Shown piece by piece: positions 1 through 10,330 of a stretch of DNA of 64,000 nt. Every line of letters begins with the position of its first letter. The first letter of the stretch is position 1. Below the pieces are notes generated by a model. It did not search any database and was not told the origin of the DNA. It saw only the letters and a program-made list of their open reading frames with translations. Origin of the DNA: Piliocolobus tephrosceles (taxonomy: Eukaryota; Chordata; Mammalia; Primates; Cercopithecidae); NCBI RefSeq assembly GCF_002776525.5, contig NC_045453.1, positions 34,159,333-34,223,332 of the forward strand, given 5' to 3'. The position numbers and the translations under genes were made by a program.

Positions 1-262
1 TTCTTCTTCCTTTTTAAGGCTGCGTAACATTCCGTCATAGGGGAGACCACATTCTGTTTATCCCCTCATTCACGAGTGAGTATTTGGCTCACTGTTTTTC
101 ACAGCTGCTGCATCATTTACGTTCCCACAACAGTTCCCAAGGTTCCAGTTCCTCCATATCTTCACCAATATTTGTTCTTTTCTGTTTTTTGATAGTGACT
201 ATCCTAATGGGTGTGAAGTGGTACGCAATCAGTTTCTTGAATGAGTTTGCTTAACCTAGTAT
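1..262 (-). mobile_element. Old LINE-1 3' region fragment, cut by the window edge
   Basis: The plus strand reads as the antisense of the end of L1 ORF2 and its 3' region: a line resembling 'accacattctgtttatcc', then a short motif about the host seen in many L1M elements, then 'cctaatgggtgtgaagtgg'. Divergence is high, so this is an L1M-age relic with no coding capacity. It probably continues to the left of the window. Confidence 0.65.
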
Positions 263-905
263 TGCCAAAACAGTATTATTTCGGTGTGTAAAAATACTCA
301 GAGTATTAATCAGGTATTTTACATGGTTTTTAAATTTTTATTTTGGAGGAAGCTTTTGAAATCGGTGTGCATTAGACACTCACACCCCAGCTCTGCTCAG
401 ACCAGACCCATTGAATGCACTTGGCACAGGCCCGCCCCTTGGCACCCTGTGGACAGCATGGCACTGGGCGAGTCTCTTCGCAGCTCCAGAAAGGGACAGA
501 GGACATAACTTACCAAGTGTGATTTTAGGGCCTGCAGCTCTATTCATTTTAATGAACGTGTCTTTTTGAGGGGGTGAAATCTTTGGACAGTTTTTTCCTG
601 ACTCACTGCCTTCCGGGAGAATTGGATATCTGTGCTCAGACACAGAGGCTGCAGGTCTCGGGGGCTCTTCCAGTTGCTGATTTGAAATGACTTGGAGCGG
701 TGGAGAGGCTGAGCTGGGGAGGTGTTTGGAAACGCCAATTCGGAACGCAGCAAGCCTGGCGCAGCCTGGCATTACCGCTCAATAGAATAATATGTGGCCC
801 ACAGAGTTGTCTGTGGGTGCTTGGGATAAAACCCAGATTCTGTGGCCTATTTCCTTCTTCTTCAGAAAAGGACTCTGTTGGGGGCATGCAGTCCTGGTCT
901 CCAAG
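263..905. other. Unassigned noncoding sequence
   Basis: No repeat family, coding frame or RNA gene was recognised. Short open frames overlap on both strands and share no codon bias or recognisable domain. Confidence 0.5.
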
Positions 906-1072
906 AGACTCACTCTTTCTCTCTTGGTCTGTGCTCTCTCTTCCCCCTCCTTCTCGCTCTTCCACTCTCCCCCTCCTCCCTCTCTGTCTTTCTCCATTTC
1001 CCTCCCTCCCTCTACCTCTCTTCTCTCTCCCCTCTCCCCCAGCCCTTCTCTCTCCTCCCTTTCCCTGTTACC
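906..1072 (+). repeat. Polypyrimidine (CT-rich) tract
   Basis: About 165 bases made almost entirely of C and T in imperfect CTCT, CCCT and TTCC blocks, with only isolated purines. The tract has the mirror-like composition that can form intramolecular triplex (H-DNA). Open frames across it encode only Ser/Pro/Leu low complexity and are not genes. Confidence 0.85.
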
Positions 1073-1997
1073 AGCAAACCTGCTGAGGTCACCTCTTCCG
1101 CCTTGAGCCAGCTGTGGGGTATGGGACCTGAGTGCCAGCTGTTTCCTCCAAACATATCACCCATGTGAGCCAGCACCATTGGGTTCGGAGTTGGGAGTTG
1201 GGAATCGGGCCATCGGAACATCTCCCCTTCTGGGTTGATTGCTGTCAACAACTGTCAGCCGTCCCTGGCCCTGTTTCCGGCTGGAATGCATTTCTGTATC
1301 GCTCTCTAGCAGGGCTGTAAATTGGCAGCGTGGATTGGGGAGCAAATTGCTGGCCGCTTCCCTCTCAGAACATCCCATTTCTCTTGACTTGTATTACTCG
1401 TTTTACGGCTGGAGACAGGTGTACACAGCGGGAAGCGGGCACAGGAGCCTTGGCCTGACAAGGTCCCCGAGGCCAGGCGAGGTCTCAGAAAGTCTGAGTT
1501 TGGAAGGCGCCGCCAGAGACTGCACTTCAGTGTACTGTGGTCCTGGTCCAAGGGGCCGGGCCGAGAGCAGCAGGGCTGTTCATGCTCAGAGGCCCACTTG
1601 GAAGAGATGGAACCTCTCATCCCTTGAGTTTTCTGAGGGGTGCACATGTTGTCTCTTACGGAGATGCCACCTTCGAGGCACGGAGAAGCCACCTGCTTCC
1701 TCAGATCACAAGCAGAGGTCTCACCTGCCTTTGCTCTTTTGCTGATTAAATGGCAAATGCTGATGAAGAAAGTAAAGTTGTCCATTGGCTTTGCGCTGGC
1801 CCTTTGGTCTCAGGAGACAGAGAAGACAGATGAAAGTCAAAGATGTGTTTGCAAGCTTCAGCCCAAACTTCTTTGACTAAGTGAGGTCCTTGTGTGAGCC
1901 AGTTTTCCTCCCCAAACTTCTGATTTCCCGTCTATCAGATGGGGTGATAACGGCACTTGCTCTACAGCCCAGTGAAATCGTGGGTGGAGGAGTTCGT
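1073..1997. other. Unassigned noncoding sequence
   Basis: Mixed-composition DNA with scattered CpG. I recognise no repeat family or domain in any frame. Confidence 0.45.
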
Positions 1998-2463
1998 GTC
2001 CTGGAGGCTGCCATAACAAAGCACTGTCAACTGGGCGGCTTAAGACAACAGCGGTTTATTCCTTTAGGGGTCTGGAGGCTGGAAGCCTGAGATGGAGGTG
2101 TGGGCAGGGCTGGTTCCTTCAGGGGCTCTGAGGGAGGACTGCTTGAGCCCAGGAGGTCCAGGCTGCAGTGAGCTGTGATTACATGGCCGCACCACTGCAC
2201 CCCCGCACCCCTCTCCCGGCTTCTGGTGGCTGCCAGAGAGAGCCCTTCATGTTCCTTGGCTTGTGGGCACATCACTCCAATCTCTGCCTTGGCCCTCATG
2301 CCACTTTTTCTGTGTGTCTGTGACTTCTTTTGTCATTGGATGTAGGACCTACCCTCATCCAGGTAAGCCTCAGCAAAGACCCTTTTTCCAGATGAGATCG
2401 CACACACTGGTTCCAGGCGTCCATATCTTTCTGGGGGCCACTGTTCAACCCACGACAGTGGGT
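1998..2463 (-). mobile_element. MLT1-type (ERVL-MaLR) solo LTR, antisense, interrupted by an Alu fragment
   Basis: From 1998 the plus strand reads as the reverse complement of an MLT1 LTR 3' end (gctgccataac, then ggcggcttaagacaac, then ggaggctggaag). The 5' half resumes after a small Alu insertion: a cactccaatctctgcctt block, a cattggatgtaggaccta block, and an end near 'gttcaacccacgacag'. It is a degenerate solo LTR with no internal retroviral genes nearby. Confidence 0.8.
2128..2215 (+). mobile_element. Alu fragment inside the MLT1 LTR
   Basis: Contains ggactgcttgagcccagg followed by the cagtgagctgtgatta motif and 'ccaccactgcac'-like sequence, typical of an Alu arm of J-type or monomer age. 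Only about 85 bases remain. It splits the surrounding LTR, so it inserted later than that LTR. Confidence 0.7.
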
Positions 2464-3109
2464 CAGTGTTTTGTCCATGGAGAAAGGCCTCGCAGAGTTT
2501 GGTGGGGCTGCTGGTTATGGGGGTGGGGCTCACTGCAGACATGCCCTGAGCCCGAAATCACCCATTCCCCACAGCAGGTGCAGCTGACAGCAGAGGCAGC
2601 TGCTCTGCCCAGGACAGCGCTTTTGGTTCTTATCTCCGCTCATCAGTTTCTGTCATGCCCCGGCAAATAGATCCCCTCCCATCACGGCTGTTTCTGGGGC
2701 CTGTTAGGGTCTCTCTGCCACCCGCTAATCCTTACAGCTTAGGCAAGTTCGTGGTTCCTTGGAGATGAAACCTGAGAGATGTAAAGACTCCCGTCCTTGG
2801 AAGTTCTAAAAGACACATTAAGATGAAAGAGAGATTTCAAACTCTACATTCTGGAGCAGCTTTCCAATCGGCTGGTGCACAGAGCTAGGAGAGGGGAGTG
2901 TTTGGCTTCCAGGCCAGCCACAGCGGAATTTCCACCAGGAAGGTTCTGGCCCCATTTGTCTGCCTCCCCAGCTCCCTTCCCACCCTCCCCTCTTCTGTAG
3001 TCCTCTCTCTTCCCCCAAAGCCAAGGCCATCCCACTCCAGGCATGGCCCATGCTGTCCCCTCTGCTGAGTATACACCCCATTCCCTGTGTCTGGCCAATT
3101 CCATCATTC
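2464..3109. other. Unassigned noncoding sequence
   Basis: I see no recognisable repeat, coding frame or RNA. Confidence 0.45.
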
Positions 3110-3345
3110 CATCTAATCCTCAGGCCTCAGCTTAAGCCTTCCACCCCGGGGAGGCCGCCTGGACAGTCCCATTCCTAGCACGTCCCCCTGCTGTGTTCTC
3201 CAAAGTACACACATGTGTTCCCTCACAGCCATCGTCAGAATTGAAATTATACAAACATTGGCATCATTTAGTCAATGATCATCCTGAGGACAGCTTCATG
3301 AAAAGCACTCAGCACACAGTAGGTGTCTGTTGAATGCACCATTTA
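3110..3345 (+). mobile_element. L2 LINE fragment (3' part)
   Basis: Starts with the L2-like 'cctcagcttaagcctt...ggaggccgcctggaca' segment (consensus: a Ser/Leu-coding stretch then 'gaggccttccctgacc') and ends with 'cagcacacagtaggtgtctgttgaatgcacc', the usual L2 3' tail. Heavily diverged. Confidence 0.7.
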
Positions 3346-3885
3346 CAAAGCCTGTGCATTCTGATTGAATTCCAGCCACAGCCCTCTTAGTGGGAGTTGT
3401 ACCAAGAGCATAGAGAGGTGAAGGGACCCCCCAGTGATGCCAGGCATGCGAGGGGGCACTAGGCACTCACCCGGAGAGTGACTGCAAATCTGGGCTCTCT
3501 CCAATGGTTTCCGGCCACTGTCCCTCAGGAGTGTGAGCAGCTGCAGGAATCCTCTGCCCCGAAAGCAAGCCTCCCTCTGCAGGCAGCTCCTCCCACTGTG
3601 GGGGAAATGCAGAGAGAGGGGGCGGGTCAGCACCAGGGCGGGCCGGTCTGGAGCTGGAAAGGTCTAAAGAACTGGAGGAGGGACCATTCAGGGGTGCTCC
3701 TTGCTCTGGAAGGCATTGATCTCGCCACCAAAGGCTATGGAATGAGAGGGTGCAAGAAGGAAAGATGCCATCTCCAGCCAGGGAGGAAAGATGCCATCTC
3801 CAGTCAGGGGATGCCAAGTGCAGTGCTCCCCTCCCGACAGGGTCGCCAGGGGTGGGAAGATCTCACCACAATTTCTATTGACTGT
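3346..3885. other. Unassigned sequence with a small tandem duplication
   Basis: No recognised element apart from the 26-bp duplication at 3758-3809. Confidence 0.45.
3758..3809 (+). repeat. 26-bp direct tandem duplication (2 copies)
   Basis: The unit aggaaagatgccatctccag plus six more bases occurs at 3758-3783 and 3784-3809, with a single C/T difference. The near identity points to a recent duplication. Confidence 0.9.
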
Positions 3886-4300
3886 GACTTTGTCACCACC
3901 GAAAACAAAATAAGCCCAGCCATTCTGGAAAACCACGTGGCAGTGTAAAGTTGAGCATGTGTATTTCCAGGGATCCAGCAACTCTCTTCCTAACAAGGCC
4001 TAACAGAAACGTATGCTCAGGTGCAGCCAAAGCATGTTCTGGAAGATTCATAGCAGTACTCCTCCTAACAGTCCAAAGTTGGGAGCGAGCCAGGTGCCCA
4101 CGCACAGTGCACTAGTGAATAGGGTGTGGCATGTCCCACAGGGGAATAAGGTCAGGAGTGACCCACGTGCCCACGCACAGTGCACTGGTGAACAGAGTGT
4201 GGCATGTCCCCTGGGGGATGATAGGACAGTGGCAGCAAGGCCTGCCAGCCATGTGTATGGGTCTCAGATGTGCTGTGGAATATGAGTGACAGCTTCCGTA
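3886..4300 (+). mobile_element. Old LINE-1 fragment (ORF2 3' end, sense)
   Basis: Reads as a decayed sense copy of the L1 ORF2 C-terminal region: 'ctggaaaaccacgtggcagt', 'agttgagcatgtgtat', a 'gatccagcaactctcttcct' block, 'aacagaaacgtatgctcaggt', then 'ttcatagcagtactcctcctaacag' and 'gtggaatatgagtgac'. Stops and frameshifts remove coding capacity. A 73-bp internal duplication is unusual for this element. Confidence 0.75.
4087..4232 (+). repeat. 73-bp tandem duplication inside the L1 relic
   Basis: Two consecutive copies (4087-4159 and 4160-4232) share gtgcccacgcacagtgcact followed by ggtgaa/agtgaa and gtgtggcatgtccc. They differ at scattered positions, so the duplication is old. Confidence 0.85.
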
Positions 4301-4890
4301 TGTTACTCATTTCTGTGGAGCTAAAGACAGGGAGGAGCAGCTGGTCCTTGTGATGGGAGCCCTTACAGCTCCTTTCCTTGGGGGCCCTGGCTGGGAGGGG
4401 ACACAGGTAGGCTCCTGGGGCCGACATCTTCCCCTCGGCTGGCTGGTGACTGCACGACAGTGTGCATTTGTAAGAGTCCCTCACTCGGAGTGGGTTCTCC
4501 CTCTGTGCGTGCAACACTTCAACTTCAGAAAGGCACTGGAGGGTCTTCATTCCATTCCATAACAGGAGGAGACGCCATAATCCTGGACAGAATGGAAGCC
4601 ACCAAAAGGGACTCACGTGAAGTGGGTAGACCTAATTTTGATCAAAAGAAGCCAGGCAGAAAAGGAAGCTTTCTGGATGCTTTCGTTAATAGGAAATGCT
4701 GAACAGTCAAACTCATCTCCGCTGTCCAAAGCCAGGGTGGAGGTTTCATTTCAGGATGGAGGGTGTTTCATGACTGAACGGAATCAAGGGGACTTCCAGG
4801 GTGCAGGTTGCACAGAGTCCCATTGTGAAAATCCATAAAAGCAGCTGCACACTTAGGATGTGCATGTTTTCTCTGGAGATGTTATACTTC
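4301..4890. other. Unassigned noncoding sequence
   Basis: Nothing recognisable in either strand. Confidence 0.45.
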
Positions 4891-4906
4891 AAAAAAAAAA
4901 AAAAAA
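4891..4906 (+). repeat. Poly(A) tract, 16 bases
   Basis: A run of A that follows no recognised SINE or LINE. It could be the tail of an unrecognised retrocopy upstream or a simple repeat. Confidence 0.9.
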
Positions 4907-6815
4907 GGAGGAACTGTGCTTCCCTGACATTTGTGACACAGGTGGATGTGAGTCTCCTCCCCCTGCTGGGATTCTGGTGCCGGGATGTGAGGGGCAGGGC
5001 GTGTGCAGAAAGCAGTGGCCCCCATCATTTGTCCAGCACTGGATTATGGAGACTAACTGGGTGTGCACTGGAGTAAGTGGATTTAGGAATAGTATCGAGT
5101 TCTAACTCAACCCACGCTCATGGGCTAAACCATGCAGCTTTAACACAGCCCTGCAAGGAAACCACAGCCTGGAGACCTTCCTCACCATGCAAGCCTGGAG
5201 CAAAGTGTGGGACTGACACACATTCCTCACGGGCCGCGGCTATCACCAGCCACAGTCAGAGGTTCAAAAGCAAAACAAAAACTGATGATCCAATCACATC
5301 TGAAGGATGTCAGCCCCAACCGTGTGAAGTTACCAAGATGACTTTTCGAATGTACATCTATACATTCCATTGCATTATCTTTAAAGACAAATTTCCCCAA
5401 GCGTCTTTAAGTATTTAGTTACCTGGGGAGTGTTCAGAGCAGCAGTAAATACATTTATAACTATGTAAATATTTTTATACTAAGGGTGCGTGCCAGAAAT
5501 TCTTTTCTCTCCGTCAGGTACGTGAGCACAAAATTTGGAGAGCATGCAGGAGAACTTACAGATCTGGCTCCAGATTCTAAATTAGGACAAGATGAAATTG
5601 CTGAGCACCTCAGCTGCAGAAGGGGCCTCACCTGGCCTCAGGAGGCATCTGTGAGTTCCTGTTCTTGGCCACCTTGCACCTGCTTGCTCAGTGCTTCCTG
5701 GGCATGTGGGTGTGTCATGTGTCTTGGGAGAATCACCTGGTTCCCCTTCCGGGGCTCAGCAGCCTCAGTGCTTCTCCTCCTGCTGCTGGGAAGCCCCTCT
5801 TGTCAGGTGTCAGGTGTCAATCAGGATTCCGTCTGGGAAAAAATCCTTGCAATAAGGGATTTTCTATTGGGCTTAAAACCTTACACGCTGTGGGAGAAGC
5901 TGAGGAGGTAAGATTCAGAGAAGTCAGAAGGTCAGAGAAAAGTCACAAACAGGATGGCTGAGTGGACGTGGTAGAGAAATGCATGGACGCTGTGGCCCTG
6001 CTGCAGGTGGTACACCTCGGGACAGGGCAGACAGCTGGGGAGGGATGCCAGAAGCACAATGGGGGAAGCAAGGACCCCCAGACCCACAAGGATGGGACAG
6101 ACCCAGCATCTGCCTAGCACACATCAGTGATGACCTGCAAGTGAGGCTGGCAGGAGGTGGAGGAGCTGTGGGTGGTGCCGGTAAGCCGACAGGGCAGGCA
6201 AGTGTCCTGAGCTGTTCCAGTGCCCCTGGGTGTGCACTCACCTCGCAGATGCAGGGGCCACCGCCTCATGTTTCTTTTTAAATCTCATGTCCCTCTCATT
6301 GCCAATCCTGACCCAGACCTGTATGGGCAAGAAATGTCTTTCATCCTAGCTGAATTGACACATTGCGAAACTACCCCAGAGTCCAAAACAGAGACTCAAT
6401 ATGGCAGAGACCCCTGTCTCCATTTCTTTAGTTCTGGTGTGATTAATATTGCAAATACACTCAGATGAACTTAGCATTGACTTTCAGATGGCGTTTTGAG
6501 AAACTGCATTTATAGGAGCAATGGCATGGGATTTTGATTTTTGTTCATGACTGTATAGCGTCCCTTCTTTAACTTGGCAGGTACATTTGTCATTTTTTTT
6601 CATTTTGAGATCTACACACTTAAATCCTTTGATTTCTGCATCATTAATAACACTTCCCCAGGTCCTAATGAAAGGCGCCTTTGCCTCTCTCAGCATCCGA
6701 GCAAGCAGGTCTTAAGTGGATGGTCCCGTTGCAATCAAGCCAAGCTTCTTCAGTGGCTTCTAAAGCCTTTCCTCGCCTGACCTCTGGCTGCATCCTTAGC
6801 CTCTCACCTTGTCAC
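4907..6815. other. Unassigned noncoding sequence
   Basis: Nearly 2 kb with no clear Alu, L1, LTR or DNA transposon. Open frames are short and overlap each other on both strands. Confidence 0.45.
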
Positions 6816-7340
6816 TCCCTGTGCACACACATGCAGGCTGTGCACATGCTCCTGTACACATGCACATGCCCACACCTACAAATGAATACATGTGCATGGG
6901 CATGCGCACACAGCACATATAGTATCCACACACACTCTTATCCACACACTCGTATATACACATATCCACACATAGCATACATGCATACACACGTATCCAC
7001 ACATGTATCTGCACATAGCAAACAGGTATCCACACGCATGTATCCACACACATGTATCCACACACAGCACACACGTATACACACAACCACACACATGTAT
7101 CCACACACACCCACATATAACACACATGTATCCACACTCGTATCCACACACATATTCACAAACATGTAATTACATAGTCACACACAGCACACATGTATCC
7201 ACACACATATCCACATACAGCACACGCTTATACATATGTATCCACACACAGCACACATGTATACACACATAACCACATACAGCACACACATACACATGTA
7301 TCCACACACAGCACACACACATTCACACACGCACAGGCCC
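6816..7340 (+). repeat. CA-rich complex tandem array
   Basis: About 525 bases of (CA)n interspersed with ATGTATCC, CGTATCC and CAGCACA. The recurring module is roughly 'cacagcacacatgtatccacacacat', at irregular spacing of 25-45 bases. Alternating purine-pyrimidine throughout gives Z-DNA potential. Open frames on both strands encode only His/Thr/Tyr or Cys/Val/Met low complexity. Confidence 0.9.
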
Positions 7341-8435
7341 TGCGGTCCCTCCACTGCAACTATTGATGTGGTCCTCCCATGGGCCTTGTCCCCTCCTGGG
7401 TCTCTGTAGAGGCCACTCCTAGACCAGGGATGTCCCCTGTCACCCACTCTTCCTCTGTTTTCATTCTGGCCAGCTCCAGCTCGTCACCCTCTGGATTTAG
7501 ACTTCGGTCCATCTCTTTTGACCCTGTCTCCCTGAGTCCCATTCTTTAAGGAGAGTGTCATCCTGATACAGGCTTCAGTCATCCCTGTGCTGTGGGCATT
7601 TGCCCCGCCTGTTTCCCTTCCAGTGTCCCCTGCAGAGCAAGGCTTGGAATCCACTCCTGGCTGTGACAGCACAGTGCCCCACATGCTCTTGAAGATGGGA
7701 AAGGCATGAGCCCGTGCCGCGCGGTCCACCCGGAGCCAAGTTTAAAAAACGACCCAGCAAGTGCAGCCCCATGGGCCTCACACAGAGGAGGAGCCTGCAG
7801 TCTCCTAGCCGGTGCCGGCTCATCCAGGAAAGGTTGCTGGGCGCCAGCTCTGTGCCAGGCATAGGTGGACCAGGAGCAGCAGGTCGCTGCTCTGGTGGAG
7901 GATCCCCAAGACCGCCCGTGTGGCTCCGCGAGCGCCTTGAATCACAGCTCAGGACCGTGCGCCCCATGGTGCAGAGCTGCCTGCAGAGCTGGGTCCAGCC
8001 CAGCCGGGAGGCATGGCCAACCCTCGCCCTGAGCAGGGCAGGCACCACGGGAGGCTCCGGGGACAGGAGCAGGGAGGGAGGCAGTGAGGACCGGAGGGCC
8101 GTGGCACCCTGAACCCAGAGCCACCCTCGACACTAGGACGCTCGATATGGGAGCGAGCCGGCCAAGGGGGAGCCAGGACAGAGGCAGGGGTTGGGGGGCC
8201 TTCAGGGTGGGACAGCTGGGACTGGCTCCTGTCTGAAAGGGGGCTGGGGTGGTGAAGGAAAGCCCATGTCTCCAGCCTGGACCCCTGAGCAGGACGTGTT
8301 CTCTGAGGTCAAGCCCGGGAGAAGGCCAGCAGGCAGGGCAGACGCTGCTGTGATTATCTGTGAGATAAGGCACAGAGCACATCCTGCAGGAGGGGCAGAG
8401 CCCAGGGAAAACGGGGCAGCAGCCCCCGGAAACGT
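7341..8435. other. GC-rich, CpG-enriched unassigned block
   Basis: Between about 7710 and 8165 CpG dinucleotides are visibly more frequent than in the flanks (for example gccgcgcggtcc, tggctccgcgagcgcctt, gacgctcgatatgggagcg). This could be a small CpG island or a GC-rich remnant. A 132-codon open frame crosses it but shows no recognisable domain. Positions 7834-7870 contain 'ccagctctgtgccaggcatagg', which resembles the start of an antisense MIR or L2. Confidence 0.45.
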
Positions 8436-8487
8436 TGCCGAGGGCCCCGCCCAGGGCAGGATGACCAATTGCAGGATGTTCCCAAGG

Positions 8488-8520
8488 GCCCCCCCCCCCC
8501 CCGCCCCCCCACCCCCTCAG
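8488..8520 (+). repeat. C-rich homopolymer-like run at the gap edge
   Basis: A run of C broken only by single G or A bases lies inside the second minisatellite monomer and just before the run of N. It may be genuine (i-motif or quadruplex forming) or a sequencing artefact. Confidence 0.8.
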
Positions 8521-8540
8521 AGCGCACGACGACCCCGCCC

Positions 8541-8640
8541 NNNNNNNNNNNNNNNNNNNNNNNNNNNNNNNNNNNNNNNNNNNNNNNNNNNNNNNNNNNN
8601 NNNNNNNNNNNNNNNNNNNNNNNNNNNNNNNNNNNNNNNN
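8541..8640. other. Assembly gap (100 N)
   Basis: Exactly 100 N, a common placeholder for a gap of unknown size, inside the 44-bp minisatellite. The real array length is unknown. Confidence 0.98.
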
Positions 8641-9208
8641 TCTCAAGGGCCCCACCCAGGGCAGGATGGCCAATTGCAGGACGTTCCCGAGGGCCCCGCC
8701 CAGGGCAGCATGGCCAATTGCAGGATGATCTTGAGGGCCCCGCCCAGGGCAGGATGGCCAATTGCAGGACGTTCCCAGGGCCCCGCCCAGGGCAGGATGG
8801 CCAATTGCAGGATGTTCTCAAGGGCCCCACCCAGGGCAGGATGGCCAATTGCAGGACGTTCCCGAGGGCCCCGCCCAGGGCAGCATGGCCAATTGCAGGA
8901 TGATCTTGAGGGCCCCGCCCAGGGCAGGATGGCCAATTGCAGGACGTTCCCAGGGCCCCGCCCAGGGCAGGATGGCCAATTGCAGGATGTTCTCAAGGGC
9001 CCCACCCAGGGCAGGATGGCCAATTGCAGGACGTTCCTGAGGGCCCCGCCCAGGGCAGCATGGCCAATTGCAGGATGAGCTTGAGGGCCCCGCCCAGAGC
9101 AGGATGGCCAATTGCAGGATGTTCTCGAGCGCCCCGCCCAGAGCAGGATGGCCAATTGCAGGACATTCTCGAGCGCCCCACCCAGGGCAGGATGGCCAGT
9201 TGCAGGTG

Positions 9209-9815
9209 GTGCTGATGTCCTCAGATTGTTGGAAGACTGAGGCCTGTGCTCTTGTGTTTCTTAAGTCGGGGCAGATCACATGCTGCAAATAGTTACCAGG
9301 GCTGACCTCTCTGGTGAGACCACGGGAGATTTGACTCCTTACTAACTCTTTGCAGTTAAAAAACATATTAAGAGGTATTAATTTTATGAAAAAAGCAGTA
9401 AGAGAAATAGAAGAGGCCAGAAGAATATGTGATGTATTCAATGGAGGTTTCCAGTTGTTTTGTTTCTTTTTCTTCTGAGAGTTAAAGGAATCATCTCACT
9501 TTTTGACACAGCCAGGTGCTTTAATCTAGCTGATAAAAATTTTGCTTGGAAAAAATACTCTGGCTTAATATATTAAGGATGAGAAATATAGGAAGATGTA
9601 GGTACCTATAATGAATAATGCTCACACCTGAAAAATGCCGTGTCTAGCTCATAGGCACTGCATTCGGGTGGACACTTTCACATAATGTGAGTGGAGGGTG
9701 GATGGCAGGGGATGGGGGCGTCCTGTATGAGGGCTGGAAGTAGACTCTGGGTGCCTTGCTCAGCTCTGAGCTTCAGCGACTGCAGAGGACTGGTCTGCCT
9801 GTTTGCTAATCCCTT
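9209..9815. other. Unassigned AT-richer sequence
   Basis: No element recognised. Confidence 0.45.
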
Positions 9816-10330
9816 CCCTGTCACCTGCCTTTCCGCTTTATGTGTGAGTGACTCATAGATCCCAATTATGATTGTCACGGAAATTCTCCATCAATATGGC
9901 TGTGGAGTGCAGGCTTGGCCATTCCCAATTTTTTTAGATTGCAGCATTGCCTCCTTATCAAAGTGACCTGAGCTGTTGACACCAGCGAAGGTGGAGGGAG
10001 GGCTTTGGCCCTGCAAATGCCTGCAGGGAATCGGGGCAGAAGACAGGATGCTTCCTGTCTCGGGCGTAGGGTATATGCCGAGGTGTGTTCAGATGTTGAG
10101 GATTTCAAAATGAAGATGTTCTAGATAAAAATCTTGGCTTATGGCCTATTGTGTTAAACCAGCTGTATTGTCCTGGGCTAATTGTTAGTAATTTTTTGTG
10201 ATTGGGTACTATGTTCCAGGCAGGTGATGTTTCTCTTTAGTAATGTTCATGTCATTCATTTATGACTGAAATGAGAGTTGTATGTACAACAGCAGCTCCA
10301 AGACTAACTAGGGAGGAGAAAAATCAGGAA
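9816..10330. promoter_or_regulatory. Candidate conserved noncoding element (inferred)
   Basis: Repeat-free block containing an AP-1 core (tgactca at about 9849), a TCF/LEF-like atcaaag near 9958, and AT-rich segments such as ggctaattgttagtaatttt. Conservation cannot be measured here. The call is inference from absence of repeats and motif density. Confidence 0.25.

Larger units (their letters stand above)
8436..9208 (+). repeat. 44-bp minisatellite with 175-bp higher-order repeat
   Basis: Monomers of 44 bp start at 8436 and 8480, then after the gap at 8641, 8685, 8729, 8773, 8816, 8860, 8904, 8948, 8991, 9035, 9079, 9123 and 9167. The fourth monomer of each set is 43 bp, so the set of four (44+44+44+43) repeats every 175 bp: the same 'tctcaagggccccaccc' variant returns at 8641, 8816 and 8991. 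The monomer core reads ggccccgcccagggcaggat followed by ggccaattgcagg. Most copies hold a GC box (CCCCGCCC) and 13 hold a CCAAT pentamer. Monomer 8480 decays into a C-run next to the gap, and the last monomer has CCAGT. Neither 44 nor 175 is divisible by 3, and all frames are open because the unit has few stops, so coding is unlikely. Confidence 0.97.

Noticed and set aside
6816..7340. CRISPR-like array in the CA-rich DNA
   Set aside because: No constant direct repeat with unique spacers. Units and spacing vary freely, as in a simple repeat, and the DNA is primate.
8191..9155. Long open frames through the 44-bp minisatellite, in several frames on both strands
   Set aside because: The 44-bp unit has almost no stop codons and the frame rotates at every unit, so all frames stay open by composition. 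They also run through the N gap. No domain is seen.
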